Shown in pieces: positions 30,464 through 41,644 of a DNA stretch of 64,000 nucleotides. The stretch's first letter is position 1, and every line of letters starts with the position of its first letter. The notes below the pieces were generated by a model. The model did not search any database. It saw nothing but the letters and a program-made list of their open reading frames with translations, and was not told where the DNA came from. Position numbers and translations under genes: made by a program. The stretch covers positions 22,168,001-22,232,000 of the forward strand of contig NC_072797.1 of NCBI RefSeq assembly GCF_028583425.1, given 5' to 3'. Source of the stretch: Eublepharis macularius (Eukaryota > Chordata > Lepidosauria > Squamata > Eublepharidae).

Positions 30464-32935
30464 ATTTGTGGGGCAGTGTGTAAAGCAGGGACCGAAGAAT
30501 CCCAAATCCTGATGAGATCTGTGAGCTTTGAATGACCTCAGTGTATAAAAAGTTACATGCAACACCTTGAGTGTCTAATGGGTCATGCAAAATGCAGGAA
30601 CTTGGGGCCCACACATCTGGCCTTCGATATTTTAACAGCACAACAACACACATCTGGAGCATTGTCACTATAGGGATACACGCAATCCTAATTCTAGTTC
30701 CAGAATAATCTCAAATCACTCTAAAAGTTTATCTTCTTTGATCGGCAAGTTGCATAGCAAAGAAGAAAACACAGAAGTTAAACATTAGGGTGGGGGGAGA
30801 CCTTTCTGGGACTATGTAAGAAATAAGAAACTTCCAATGTCTGTAATCAATAAAGTATGAACCAGACTAATCAAAGTAATTGTTACAGAGAAGAAACTAG
30901 TGGATGTGTTTTCTTAGTTGTTTAATAAAATTCTTTTTTTCCCTAGTGGTAAGTCATAGCATTGTGCGAAAGCTCATATGGCAACCAGCCACACTGGAAA
31001 CAGGGGTTACAGTCATCAATGCGTTCTATTGTAGCTCTTGATTAAAGAGGTGCTTTTACGACAGCCCATGTCTGCATAACTCGTCTGGCTCGTACCAAAG
31101 CCTGTAGTGTAGTCAAACACACTATTTCTGTTAACACTTACATGCAGACATGTGTTTCCAAAATTGTTTTCTTTGCCAAGCTGGAGGGGCGGGGGGTTGG
31201 AAGAGATGTATTTCACCTAACAGAAATTACTCCCTCCCAGCCAACGAGATCTTGGATCATTTCCAGATGGAATCTGGACTTTGAAGCAACAATATCCCCT
31301 CAGAGAGTGTATTATATATCATAAGGTATTTAGCCAAAAGGGAAAGGAAATGTAATTCATAGCCCCAAGTGCACTCAAAATGGGTTCAAAGAAAGTGGGT
31401 TTGTGGGTTTCTTCCTCCTAGTTTACTTTCCATTAATGGAACCCATACTTTTCAAACATGGTAGATTGCAATAGCATGAAGACTGGCCTTGTTTTTGGAT
31501 GCTGAGAAAGGAAATCGTATTACAGTGCAATCCTAAGAATATTTTCCTGAGAGTAAACCCCATTGTATAGATTCTGAGTTTAGGTATAAAGTAAAGAGCA
31601 TTTTTTCCCCTTTCCCTATACTTTTGGTCACATCTGTGACATGCTGAAATGTAGCATACAAATATTTTAAATTGATAAGTAAGCACATCAGTGCATAGAA
31701 GGCATGTCTACACCAGCGGCCATGTCTACCACTCTGTTCTGATGTTGGACAAAATGCAAGTAATTAACAAGCAGGTGAGAGCAGGGGACATTATCCCTGC
31801 CCATTCTGGTCCTGGAGTAAGTTCAACTGAGTTGCATGGGATCATTCCTCAAGAGGAAAGGGAAGAGGGTTGTACAGAGAGAGAGAAACATGGTGGGGTA
31901 GCTTTCTACCCTCTACTGTGTTTCCCTTACCCATAGGTATGTACAACCTATGCTGAATCACTTTCAGATCATTCTTTCTTGCACTTTAGAATGACAGTCA
32001 GTGGCATCTGTACTGCCATTCTTTCATGGTTCTCAATGACTGTTCTTTAAATAAAGACCCCAGATGTTTTCTTGCACATATTCTTTGATAACTACCACGC
32101 TGCATCATGGAATTTGTAGTCTATACACTGTATTAACTATCTTAAGAGAAATTGGCCATTGATTGAACAAGATTGTAGGATATAGTTTATAGCAAGGGCA
32201 AATTAAAATATCTTGAGGATAAAGATACCACAAGAATACAGAATGTTTGTTAGTATCTTAATGGAGAAGCAGTAGTGTACTTTCTAGGTGAAAATGCATT
32301 CAATGGGCTTTACAGAAAAGTACAGACTAGTCTGTCTGCTGCTTTTCAGGGCTGTGCTATGTTTTGCTGAGATTGCAGATTTCCAGCTGCATTTCACTGA
32401 AACTGAAATTTGGTGTAAATTTACTGTCAGGGGGTTATGTCCCCGTTGAATCCCCCAGTAGTGTGAATTCACACTTACCGATATACTGAGAATCCTGTTG
32501 CTTCCTCAAGTCTTCCGGAATGTCTTTGTTCTTTGATTTTTTCCAATCAAATGAACGTGACAGATGCTTTGACCTCTGCGTACCAGTATAATACTCCACA
32601 GTCTATTTCCTTGCCGTGGTTCTAACTTCTTGCAAACGTTCTTCCTGTTTCCTTTCTTACAGTAGAGCCAGCTGGCAACCATGATAGCACATGCCAAAGA
32701 TCCCTGGGCCTTGCAGCAGCACAACCCGTTCTTGTCTTAAAATGGAATGGTTCTTTCCTCTTCACAAAGTTGACAATGTTTCTGGTTGAGTTTACCCCTC
32801 ACCTTGAGCACCATGGTTGCAGTTCTGTGCACACTTCCTGAGGGCTAAGCTAAACATCCTGTCAGCATATGTGCTGTTCCCAAACTCCTGTTTGTTGACA
32901 GTAGGAAAGATGGGGCAAGGGGCACTTACAGGAGA
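30464..32935. other. About 2.5 kb with no recognised gene
   Basis: AT-rich unique-looking DNA. A degraded AGTGCAATCCTAAG palindrome relative lies near 31512. No exon is visible. Confidence 0.4.
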
Positions 32936-33368
32936 GTTTATTTTTATTTATTCAGATTTTTATAGCCAGCGTCTCTGCCCTGAAGGGAATCCAGAGCATC
33001 TTACCACACCATTCTCCCCTTCTCCATTTTATTCTCACAACCACCACCCTGTGGTATAGAGGAGGCTAAGAGCCAAGCTACAAGTGACAAATGACACTTG
33101 CCTGGCAAGTGAACAGACTCACGTGTATTCCTCCCTGTTCACTTGCCATTCACTTGCGTTCCACTTGATCAAATGGAGCACAAGTGAATGGCAAGTGAAC
33201 AGGGAGGGATACACGTGAGTCTGTTCACTTGCCAGGCAAGTGTCATTCGTCACTTGTAGCTTGGAGAGACTGACTGACCCAAGATATCTCAGTGAGTTTC
33301 CGTGGCAGAGTGGGGATTTGAACCTAGGTCACCCAGATCCTAGACACTCTAACCACTACACCATGCTT
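32936..33368 (-). repeat. MIR-like tRNA SINE split by a hairpin element
   Basis: Left part 32936-33071 (GCCAGCGTCTCTGCCC, TCACAACCACCACCCTGTGG) and right part 33265-33368 (GTGGGGATTTGAACCTAGGTC, CTCTAACCACTACACCATGC). Together they form one reverse-oriented SINE of the widespread CORE/MIR type. The split is caused by the insertion at 33072-33264. Confidence 0.75.
33072..33264. mobile_element. 193-bp hairpin MITE inserted in a SINE
   Basis: A near-perfect palindrome from GCCAAGCTACAAGTGAC to GTCACTTGTAGCTTGG. It shares its ends with the 118-bp hairpins at 16037-16455 but has a longer stem (GTGAACAGACTCACGTGTA and its complement). It is a size variant of the same family. Confidence 0.85.
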
Positions 33369-33992
33369 GCTAGATTGGAGGGGTTCAAGCACATGTCTCC
33401 TGTGCATGCTAGTTTTGCTCGCAAGTGCCCCCTTGATGCCAGTGGTCTCCTTGCCAAGCTTGGGGGGTGGGGACACTTAAAGAGATTAGGGAGGCATGTT
33501 CAGGGGAGAATTAGCAGGCAGGGAAACATTAAGCATCGTGTCCCATACCTGCTGATTCTCCCTTGTTAACGCCCCCAGCCCATGCATTAGTTTGAGTGTT
33601 TCCTTCATAAGCTCTTCTTCCATTCTGAAAGGTGCATACTCTGAGCATACGCTTACGAACAAGCAGCCGACTTAGAGATGTGCTCTAATTGCAGCAGGTG
33701 GGAAACCTGGATGTGTTCTGTGTACTGTTGGAGGTTATCGGCAATTTTTTACAGGGATTTGTAATAGATCTTGGTTTCACCATATGTGTTACTGGAAAAG
33801 CAATAATGCTAAATGTTGTCTCTTCTCCTTGATGATACAACTTTATTGAAACATTAATGGGGGGAACTAATTATGCTAAAAGATGGTAATAAAGGTATTA
33901 AAAGTTAAAATGCTTTTTAAATTGCTGTTAATATGCATTACTATTGTTTCAGTATATTTGTAGCTATACGTTGCCTCAGAAGGATGGTATCT

Positions 33993-34131
33993 AGGGTTGC
34001 CAACAGGCCTGGAGAAAAAAATACTCTCTTTTAATGGAGGCTGAATGAGATGTTGTTTACCTCCAGGCCATGAACCATTTCGGCTGCCCATTTCCACACA
34101 TTAAACTCTTCTTAAAGGGACAGGCCATTTT
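33993..34131. repeat. MITE family E copy
   Basis: Starts AGGGTTGCCAACAGGCCTGG, with the family's inner words in reverse (GCCCATTTCCACACATTAAA), and stops at GGGACAGGCCATTTT just before the hAT element at 34164. Confidence 0.72.
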
Positions 34132-34163
34132 AACTGTAAATGTTTTTAATCTACTCTTTTAAG

Positions 34164-35177
34164 CAGGGCTTTTTTCTGGGAAAAGTGGTGGTGGAACTCA
34201 GTGGGCTGCCCTCGGAGAAAATGGTCACATGGCTGGTGGCCCCGCCCCCTGATCTCCAGACAAAGGGGAGTTGAGATTGTCCTCCGTGCTGCTGAGTGGC
34301 ACGCAGGGCCGGCGCGCCCATGGAGGCCAGGTAGGCGGTAGCCTCGGGCACGTGGGCACTGGAGGGGCGCTGGAGGGGGTGTTGGGGGTGGAGGCGCGCG
34401 CAGCGAAGCTGGCATGATTGGGCTGCCTGCAGCTACTGCTGCAGCCAGCCAGCCAGCCCCTTGCTGCCGTCGCTGCCGCCGCCACACACCCCAGCCGGGC
34501 ACAGTCTCTGTGCGCCGCTCGAGCAGAGGCTCGCGGCTTCTGCGCCCAGCTGGGGCGCGCGGCGGTGGCAGCATGGAGCTGGCTGGATGGCTGCAGCAGC
34601 AGCTGTAGCCAGCCCACGCCAGCTCTGCTGCATGCTCCTCCGCCCCAGCTGGGCGCAGAAACCGTGAGCTGCTGCTGGGGTGGCGCATGGAGCAACCTCC
34701 GCGCGCCGCCCCAGCCCTGGCTCGCAGCTTCTGCGCTCGGCTGGAGCATGTGGCGGCGGCGGCACGGGGCTGCCTGGCTGGCTGCAGCTACTGCTGCAGC
34801 CAGCCACCTCAGCTCCACTGCGCACTCCTCTGCCCCAGCCGAGCGCAGAAGCCGTGAGCTGCTGCTGGGGCGGCGCACGGAGCAGCCTCCGCGCGCCGCT
34901 CCAGCAGCAGCCTGCAGCTTCTGCGCTCGGCGGTCCACGCACTGCCCAGCCCCCCTGCGGCGCGTGATGACGTCTGCGATGACGTCATCATGCCACGCGG
35001 AGGCGCATGCGTACGCTGCTTCAGGCGCTAAAACCTCTGGCGCCGGCCCTGGTGGCACGGAGGGCAATCTGAACTCCCCTCTGTCTGGAGATCAGGGGGC
35101 AGGGCCACCAGCCACGTGACCATTTTTAAGAGGTTCCAGAACTCCGTTCCACCACGTTCCAGATGAAAAAAGCCCTG
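34164..35177. mobile_element. Foldback hAT element carrying a nested insertion
   Basis: The outer element has CAGGGCTTTTTTC and GAAAAAAGCCCTG ends and a perfect 8-bp duplication CTTTTAAG (34156-34163 and 35178-35185). Without the nested element (34304-35051) and one 8-bp target copy it would be about 258 bp, the same as the copy at 21881. Confidence 0.92.
34304..35051. mobile_element. GC-rich nested hAT-like element
   Basis: A 748-bp element with inverted ends CAGGGCCGGCGC and GCGCCGGCCCTG and a perfect 8-bp duplication GTGGCACG (34296-34303 and 35052-35059). The interior is very GC-rich and made of repeated and inverted blocks around GCAGCTTCTGCGCTCGGC and GTGAGCTGCTGCTGGGG. This gives long open frames on both strands (up to 280 codons) that are low-complexity and not genes. 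Confidence 0.9.
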
Positions 35178-35232
35178 CTTTTAAGTCACTTTGAAATACA
35201 AGGAAAGGAGGAGTAAAAACGTTTAAATAAAT

Positions 35233-35468
35233 CAGGGCCTTTTTTCTGGGAAAAGAGGTGGTGGAACTCAGTGGGTTGCCCTCGGAGAAAATGGTCACAT
35301 GGCTGGTGGCCCCGCCCCCTGATCTCCAGACAGCCGCCGGAGCGGCGCAGAGAGCAATCTCAACTCCCCTCTGTCTGGAGATCAGGGGGCGGGGCCACCA
35401 GCCATGTGACCATTTTCAAGAGGTTCCGGAACTCCGTTCCCCCGCATTCCCCCTGAAAAAAAGCCCTG
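35233..35468. mobile_element. Foldback hAT element
   Basis: A 236-bp copy with ends CAGGGCCTTTTTTC and GAAAAAAAGCCCTG, and an 8-bp duplication AAATAAAT (35225-35232 and 35469-35476). It lies only 48 bp from the previous duplication. Confidence 0.9.
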
Positions 35469-35478
35469 AAATAAATAA

Positions 35479-35680
35479 ATCCGAAATGGCTCTGGGAGTG
35501 TTAGTAGCTCCTTGGAAGGGGCTGCACATGAAAGTGGAGCAAAAAATTCTCCTGGGGTCATTTCAAGTCAAGAAAATGGCATGGATGGGGAGGAAGAAGC
35601 ACTGCCTTCCTCATACCATCAACCTGGTCCAAATCAGGACCCTTTGGCCCACCAGGATAGAGTTCTCATAGTTGCTGTGA
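35479..35680 (+). other. Unidentified coding-like fragment
   Basis: An open frame without stops reads NGSGSVSSSLEGAAHESG, then SSQENGMDGEEEALPSS and PNQDPLAHQDR. The composition (Ser/Glu-rich, balanced codons) looks like real disordered protein sequence rather than chance. I do not recognise the protein. There is no clear splice acceptor before it, since a hAT target duplication lies immediately upstream, and no clear donor after. It could be a processed-pseudogene fragment, a diverged exon, or chance. Confidence 0.3.
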
Positions 35681-35732
35681 ATGCAAGTCCTCATGTTGAC
35701 CACAATTTAGATGTCACATTTAGTTTTGTTCT

Positions 35733-37937
35733 GAAGCATCCTTTTTTGTATAATCTTTCATATTTTTAAACACACACTCAATGAGTCAGTGAATCTTTAA
35801 GGTGCGAAAAGATTCCTTTCAGTGTATTTGCTGCAACAGACTACTAGTGCTCCCCCACGGGAATGCCCGAGTGTTTTTAGAATTGGCTGCCCCATCAGTT
35901 TCCAGTGGTTTCGCAGCTCTTATAAACTACCAGGGCTTGTTTTTTAACGTATCCTTAATCTCATTTCATTCGTTGCTCTCGAAATGAGGCTACCCAAATT
36001 ATACATGACCCAGCATGCAAACCTTTTGATTGTTTCTCTGAAGTCTGGGATTCATGGGAAGTGTATTTGCTATTTCACCCAGGTATCGGGACTTGCAACA
36101 CAGGCAGAAATTTGTCTAAACGTAATTAGGACAATTTCTCTGGCTGTTGGAATGCCATCTCCCTCTGTTTCATAGTGCAATTGGAGTCCCTTGGTTTTCA
36201 TTTCTGTTTCATTTGGGATGAATTCAATCTGATACTGCTGCCCACAACATGCCTGTTGCCTTAGGAAACTTGGAAGTATTCCTGAGAGCTTTGTGGGTCA
36301 GTTAACAGGATGTGTGTAGGGCCAGCTTGACCGCACCAACATTCCAAGCAGTTGTGTGAGGTGTCATTGTTATTTTTAGGAGCAGCATTCATATTAAGTG
36401 GCAGAGGGAAGCAGAGTCAGAAAGCAACCTGAGAAACGCACTCCAGGCTCCCATGCAACATGAGGAAGAAGCTGATTGTGTGTATATGGGGGGGATAACT
36501 TTGGGTTTGGGGGCTGCAGCAACCAGTAAAAGAGTATGCAGTCCAAGAGGACACTCTAAATACCTTGCAGCAATGCAAAAGGAGCTAAGATTCAAGTTGC
36601 AGATTGCATGCTAACATACATTACCATGGAATCTTTGCTGACATGTTACCTTATTGGTCTTGGTGGCAATTGAGCTTATGTGCTACAGGATAATCTGCCA
36701 CATCAGATGTGTGTTGCCTGAGGTTGAGAGTGAGAGGACCAGGTCACACAATGAGGACAGGGCAGAGGAAGGGTTTGCATGTAGGTCTTCCAGATCCAAG
36801 TCTAGCTCGACCAACTGGAAGAAACAAGCTCATGGAAATTAGGTCCCAAACCAAAAAAACTTAAGTACTATATCATGGGCTGCTGTATCCATAAAGAAGT
36901 TTTCCCCTGCCTTGGCTTCCACACTGCAGCTTTAAAAGGATGTCATCTTCTAATTGTCCACTTTCCAGGGTCTTCCTGGTGCATTCCTTCACAAACTTGG
37001 TTTGGTACAATCTCTCCAGCAAGAATGCAGCCCAAACGCAATAGCAAGCTGTCCAGATAGGAAGGTGCATATTTTCAAAGGACCTGTTCACATTGATACC
37101 ATTTCCCTTCTATTTAGTTCCTCGCAGTTGCCATTTTTCTGTCCATGCCACCAGAGGGCTTTAAAAAAAATAGTAATTGCTGTCATCCTATAGCACATTT
37201 TAAACTGAAAGCTGGGAATTCAGAGGAAGTAGTAGATTGTGGCAATAGGTCATTATAATGTCATTGAACTATAGAGCTTTGGCAATTACTACTAGTGGCA
37301 CAGCAGGAGAGAAATGCTGGGGAAGCAACAGCTGACAGAGGGAAATGTGCACAAAACTTTTGTGTGAACACTCTGTGGGCAATGCAAATGCCTCCACATT
37401 CATGGTGGCAATCACAGGGAAATAGAGAATCCTCACCATGTGGATGCAACCGTCCGCTGAGAAAGGAGGTTCAGAAGTAAGGTGGTGACAAAAGGAAGAT
37501 TCTAGCAAATTCAGGAACAGGATTTTCAGGACCAAACCAGTTGTGATGGTAAAAACACACACACACACACTTTTTTAAAAAAAAATGCAAGTCTGCCTCA
37601 ATTACTTATGAAGCAGGTGGCAGGGGCCTGCTTTTAAGAGCAAAAAAATGACAGGAAGGTCATTGAACTGTTTTCTACAGCTTCCCTTCTTGCAGTGCAT
37701 GGTGCTTTTCCCTCAGGCTGTGATGTGGGAAGGTCAGAGGGAAAGGGAAGAGAAGAGTTCAATGCTCCTGAAATAGGCATTCTTCTTAAAATCAGGCCTC
37801 ACCCTCCCTATTTTATATATCATTGGGGCCAGCTGTATTTCCAGAGATGGGTTGGCCATCATCATGGCATTTACTTTTAACCTGTTGAGGAGCAACTAGC
37901 AAGGGAAGCTTGCAACTGAACAAGCATCTGCTCTGGT
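35733..37937. other. About 2.2 kb with no recognised gene
   Basis: Unique-looking DNA. A degraded MIR-like SINE may lie at 36738-36830. A short AC run lies at 37556-37571 next to a poly-T/poly-A stretch. Confidence 0.4.
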
Positions 37938-37939
37938 GC

Positions 37940-38228
37940 AAGGTAGTCCCCTGTGCAAGCACCGAGTCATCATTGATCCATGGGGGGAATGTCGCATCAC
38001 GACGTTTTCTTGGCAGCCTTACAGGGTGGTTTGCCATTGCCTTCCCCAGTCGTCTACACTTTACCCCCAGGAAACTGGCTACTCATTTTACCGACCTCGG
38101 AAGGATGGAAGGCTGAGTCAACCTTGAGCCAGCTACCTGAACCCAGCTTCTGCCAGGATCGAACTCAGGTCATGAGCAGAGGTTGGACTGCAGTACTGCA
38201 GCTTACCACTCTGCGCCACGGGGCTCCT
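37940..38228 (-). repeat. Sauria-type SINE, full length
   Basis: Reverse orientation, from AGGTAGTCCCCTGTGCAAGC to the tRNA-like head at the right end (reverse strand GCGCAGAGTGGTAAGCTGCA and GAGTTCGATCC). It is the most complete copy here. Its head has the A-box and B-box about 35-45 bp apart, as needed for an internal Pol III promoter. Confidence 0.9.
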
Positions 38229-40530
38229 AATTCACTAGATGGTACTTCATTTGTACCATGAATGGACAACCGGAGCTGTTAGTATTTAGAGACTTGCCAC
38301 CAAAGGGCTTTGCTTGAGAGCTACTTCCATGACTGCTTGGCCTCTTTGGAACAAGAGCAGAGATGGAAACTGCTCTACTCTTGCCAGTACTGAGTTGGTC
38401 TATTTTATCACACACACCAACCCTATATGGTCAGGCTTAAAAATAAAGATGGTGCCTCCCAGCAGCAGTGGCCCATGGAGAGGGGGGGGTGCGGTGTTCA
38501 TGCACCTATACATGCTCAAGGTATCTCATGCAAGAACCTAAACGGGAATACTGACTATCCCACAATTGTCAAAAACAAGTCGTCTTACTATTGGATGTTA
38601 ATTTTAAGTTTTACATTGTAAATTTGCTATGGCCAATGGCTAACTGCAATAAACTTACCTACCTACCTACTAGTGAAAGCTTTGGCAAACTTATTATAAT
38701 ATCTTGATTCAAATTTCATAGAGTTGAGAGGGCTAGTTCAAATTGCTTTGGGACCAACCTGAACTTCAGGATCTTGATTCGCCGAAAGGTATATGGAAAA
38801 CTAGTGCCTTTGTGACTTCATTATTTCCTGCTTTTATATACCACCTGACTGCCTAAACCTCTTTGCAGTTTAGCATACTAAAAAGCAAACTAAATGACAC
38901 TGCTGAATATCTCCCAAGTCTTTGGAAGTGTCTTCAGGAGTTTCCGGGTTTGGATTCCTTCTCTCTGGACTTTCTCCTTGGTGTATAACATGCCTTTAAG
39001 ACACCAGTCCTGTGCATCTCTAAATGGGAATAAAGCCTATTGTGCACATTAGTGCTTACTTCTGCTTAAACATATGTGGTGTTGCAACCCAAAATAAAAG
39101 AACACAATGTTTAAGCTTCTCAGTTCCATAGCATTCAAAAACTAAGTTCTACAGAACTTAATTGGGCTAGATGTTCCTCAAGATAAAGAATAAAAGAGGA
39201 AGAGAGAAAAGAGCATTTTTCAGGTCATGATCTTAAGGCATGGGCCTTTAATCTTGTTGAATCTATGGACACTTGAACTGTTAAGTAGTGGTGCTGCCAC
39301 AAGTGGCTGCTATTGGAGCTGGTGCCAATCACAAACAGGAAGTTCCAAACCATGTGTCCTCCTATGATGGAGGAAGCTGCTTCTAAATGGTGCTTTCTGA
39401 GTACACAAAGATGGTGCCTTCTGGGCTTTTCTAAAGGACCTCATGAGCCCATGAGTTGGATGAAAGCCAGGATTGGTTCTTTGCTTCAAGGAAGAAGGAA
39501 GTAGGCATCACAAAACACACTGACAGGCACCATGGCACCCATCCACACCATGTTATCTGAAGTCCTAGCAGCATTTTATATAGAATTCATTGCTGATTTA
39601 AATGGGCATGGGGTACAGCTGGTAACAGGTTGCACCCCTGCTGGAAACAAAAAGCAAAAACATAGAATCAATCCAGTTGAAGATATAATATCCAATAGTT
39701 TATCAAATGTTTCTTTGACATTAACTAGAACAACATACAGGTCCCTTCAAAGAACAGACCATGACTAGTGGAAAAATGTAATAGCCCTTATTGTAACAAT
39801 GCTGGGAATTAATTTTGGATGATACAATATGCAAAGAGTTAAAGTCAACTTTTAGCAGTAGTACCTAATGAAACTTTGCAGGTCCTTTTTGTTCCTTTGA
39901 AGTGTCCCTTTGTATCAGCTAAATTCTGGTATTCTGAGAAAGCAAAAAATTGTAGATAGCCATGTTATTCCATAGAAAAATCCAAAACCAAATGTTTGGG
40001 GCTTGGGCTTTTTGCTGTGGACCCATGTTCCAACCTGCCTACATATTATTCATTGGATCGTTTCTCACATAACTCCAGAAAAGAAAAACCACAGCCGCTA
40101 TATATATATATATAAAGAAGCATGTCTTCAAAGGCCTTTTTTGCATACTATTATTTTGTAAGGGGAGAAGACAACCACATTTGACTCATGAATGAATTGC
40201 CTTTTTATCAATTTATGTGCAAACCATTTATTAACATGTTGGAACCACTCATTCGGACTAATCTGAGGTCAGTAATGTGCTTAGCACAAGCATATTTAGG
40301 ACAGAGACAAATGTAATATAATCTTTGTAGGGCTTCTGTTATGTTATAAACAGACAATGCCTGATACAGATGAGATACAATCTTTGATTGATCATTGATT
40401 GACTCTTTAGGGAGACTGTGTTTGTACCAAATGGAGAGAGACTTTTCAAACTGCCTTTCCAGAATCCCAATGAAAATATTGAAAAGGCTTAATAGTGCTA
40501 CATTATACAGTAATGTTTTTTTAAAAAAAT
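38229..40530. other. About 2.3 kb with no recognised gene
   Basis: Includes a retroposon-type tail with ACCT repeats (38647-38669) and a TA run (40097-40113). Otherwise unique-looking. Confidence 0.4.
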
Positions 40531-40542
40531 ATCTCCAGTAAG

Positions 40543-40974
40543 CAGGGCTTTTTTTCTGGGAAAAGAGGTGGCGGAACTCAGAGCGAGACCACAAGTGACG
40601 CCTGACACAGGTTGGACACTAGTCAGCTTCCCTCAAGTTTTGATGGGAAATGTAGGCATCCTGGTCTCGCAGCTTGGCTCTCTGACTGCTGTCCAATGGA
40701 CTTTTCAACTGTCACTTGTTCAACATTCCGCCAAGCTGCCTACATTTCCCATCAAAACTTGAGGGAAGCTGGCAAGTGTCCAACCTGTGTCAGGCGTCAC
40801 TTGTGGTCCCGCTCTTAGTGGGTTGCCCTCAGAGAAAATGGTCACATGGCTGGTGGCCCCACCCCCTGATCTCCAGACAGAGGGGAGTTGAGATTGCCCT
40901 CCACGCCGCTCAGCACCATTTTCAAGAGGTTCCGGAACTCCGTTCCCCCACATTCCCCCTGAAAAAAAGCCCTG
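40543..40974. mobile_element. Foldback hAT element split by a hairpin MITE
   Basis: Ends CAGGGCTTTTTTTC and GAAAAAAAGCCCTG. The 8-bp flanks CCAGTAAG (40535-40542) and CCAATAAG (40975-40982) differ at one base. The left arm is interrupted after GGAACTCA at 40580 and resumes with GTGGGTTGCC at 40818. Confidence 0.9.
40581..40814. mobile_element. 234-bp hairpin MITE nested in hAT element
   Basis: Long inverted arms: GAGCGAGACCACAAGTGACG at the left and CGTCACTTGTGGTCCCGCTC at the right, with further paired sequence (CAAGTTTTGATGGGAAATGT and its complement) inside. The flanks are TCA and TTA, an imperfect 3-bp duplication like that of the 118-bp hairpins. The end sequence is different, so it is a separate but perhaps related family. 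Confidence 0.88.
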
Positions 40975-41551
40975 CCAATAAGGCAGTTTAAAGGAAAGGG
41001 CTTTTGACTCACTGATACAAAAACAGTTTTTAACATCACTTCTAGAGATGCATCCAAAATGTCAGAGAAATAGTTTTGTCCTTTTGGCTTTACAGAGCAA
41101 TTGCATTCAGATAATGGCATAATTCACTAGTGAAAGGATATTGGTCTTTGTCATTGCTTATTTAAGGTCCATTTAATCTGGCCTTCCTTATGCAAATATC
41201 CTGTCTGCATCTACACACTGCCTGCCTTAAATCTTGTTGCATCCAATAAATCACTTACAAGCTAATCTGCATTTAGGTTTCTGCACGAGTGCTTTGATGA
41301 AGATTTTCGAAAACAGAATAGTATTTGAAGTATTAATAGATCCCCAGTGCTTGGCCAAAAGGTCAGATTTTGACCAGTTAATGATGGTAGCAAAACATGA
41401 CAACAAGCCTTATGCACTAGAGGTACAAGGTATGTATAAAAGTGTAAAGTTTTCAATAATGCCTTGTCTAATATATCTGCTTCAGTTTTTTAACTAATTC
41501 ATATCTTAGTGGCTTTCTGACACAGCTGGGTACTCATGATCCCTTTACCAG

Positions 41552-41644
41552 GAGTTTAGATTGCCCTCCATGCTGCATGTGACCATTTTCTCCAAGGGCA
41601 ACCCACTGAGTTCCACCACCTCTTTTCCCAGAAAAAAAGCCCTG
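41552..41644 (-). mobile_element. Truncated foldback hAT element
   Basis: Only one arm is present: GTGACCATTTTCTCC...CCACCACCTCTTTTCCC and the GAAAAAAAGCCCTG end at 41644. The left end and target duplication are missing. Confidence 0.75.

Noticed and set aside
34225-35067. Long frames on both strands (up to 280 codons)
   Set aside because: They fall in the repeated GC-rich interior of a mobile element, are Ala/Cys/Pro-rich low complexity, and exist in several frames at once.
41234-41497. Possible exon ending at a GTATGT donor near 41430
   Set aside because: The translation is unremarkable, no acceptor is convincing, and the DNA is AT-rich with no other gene sign.
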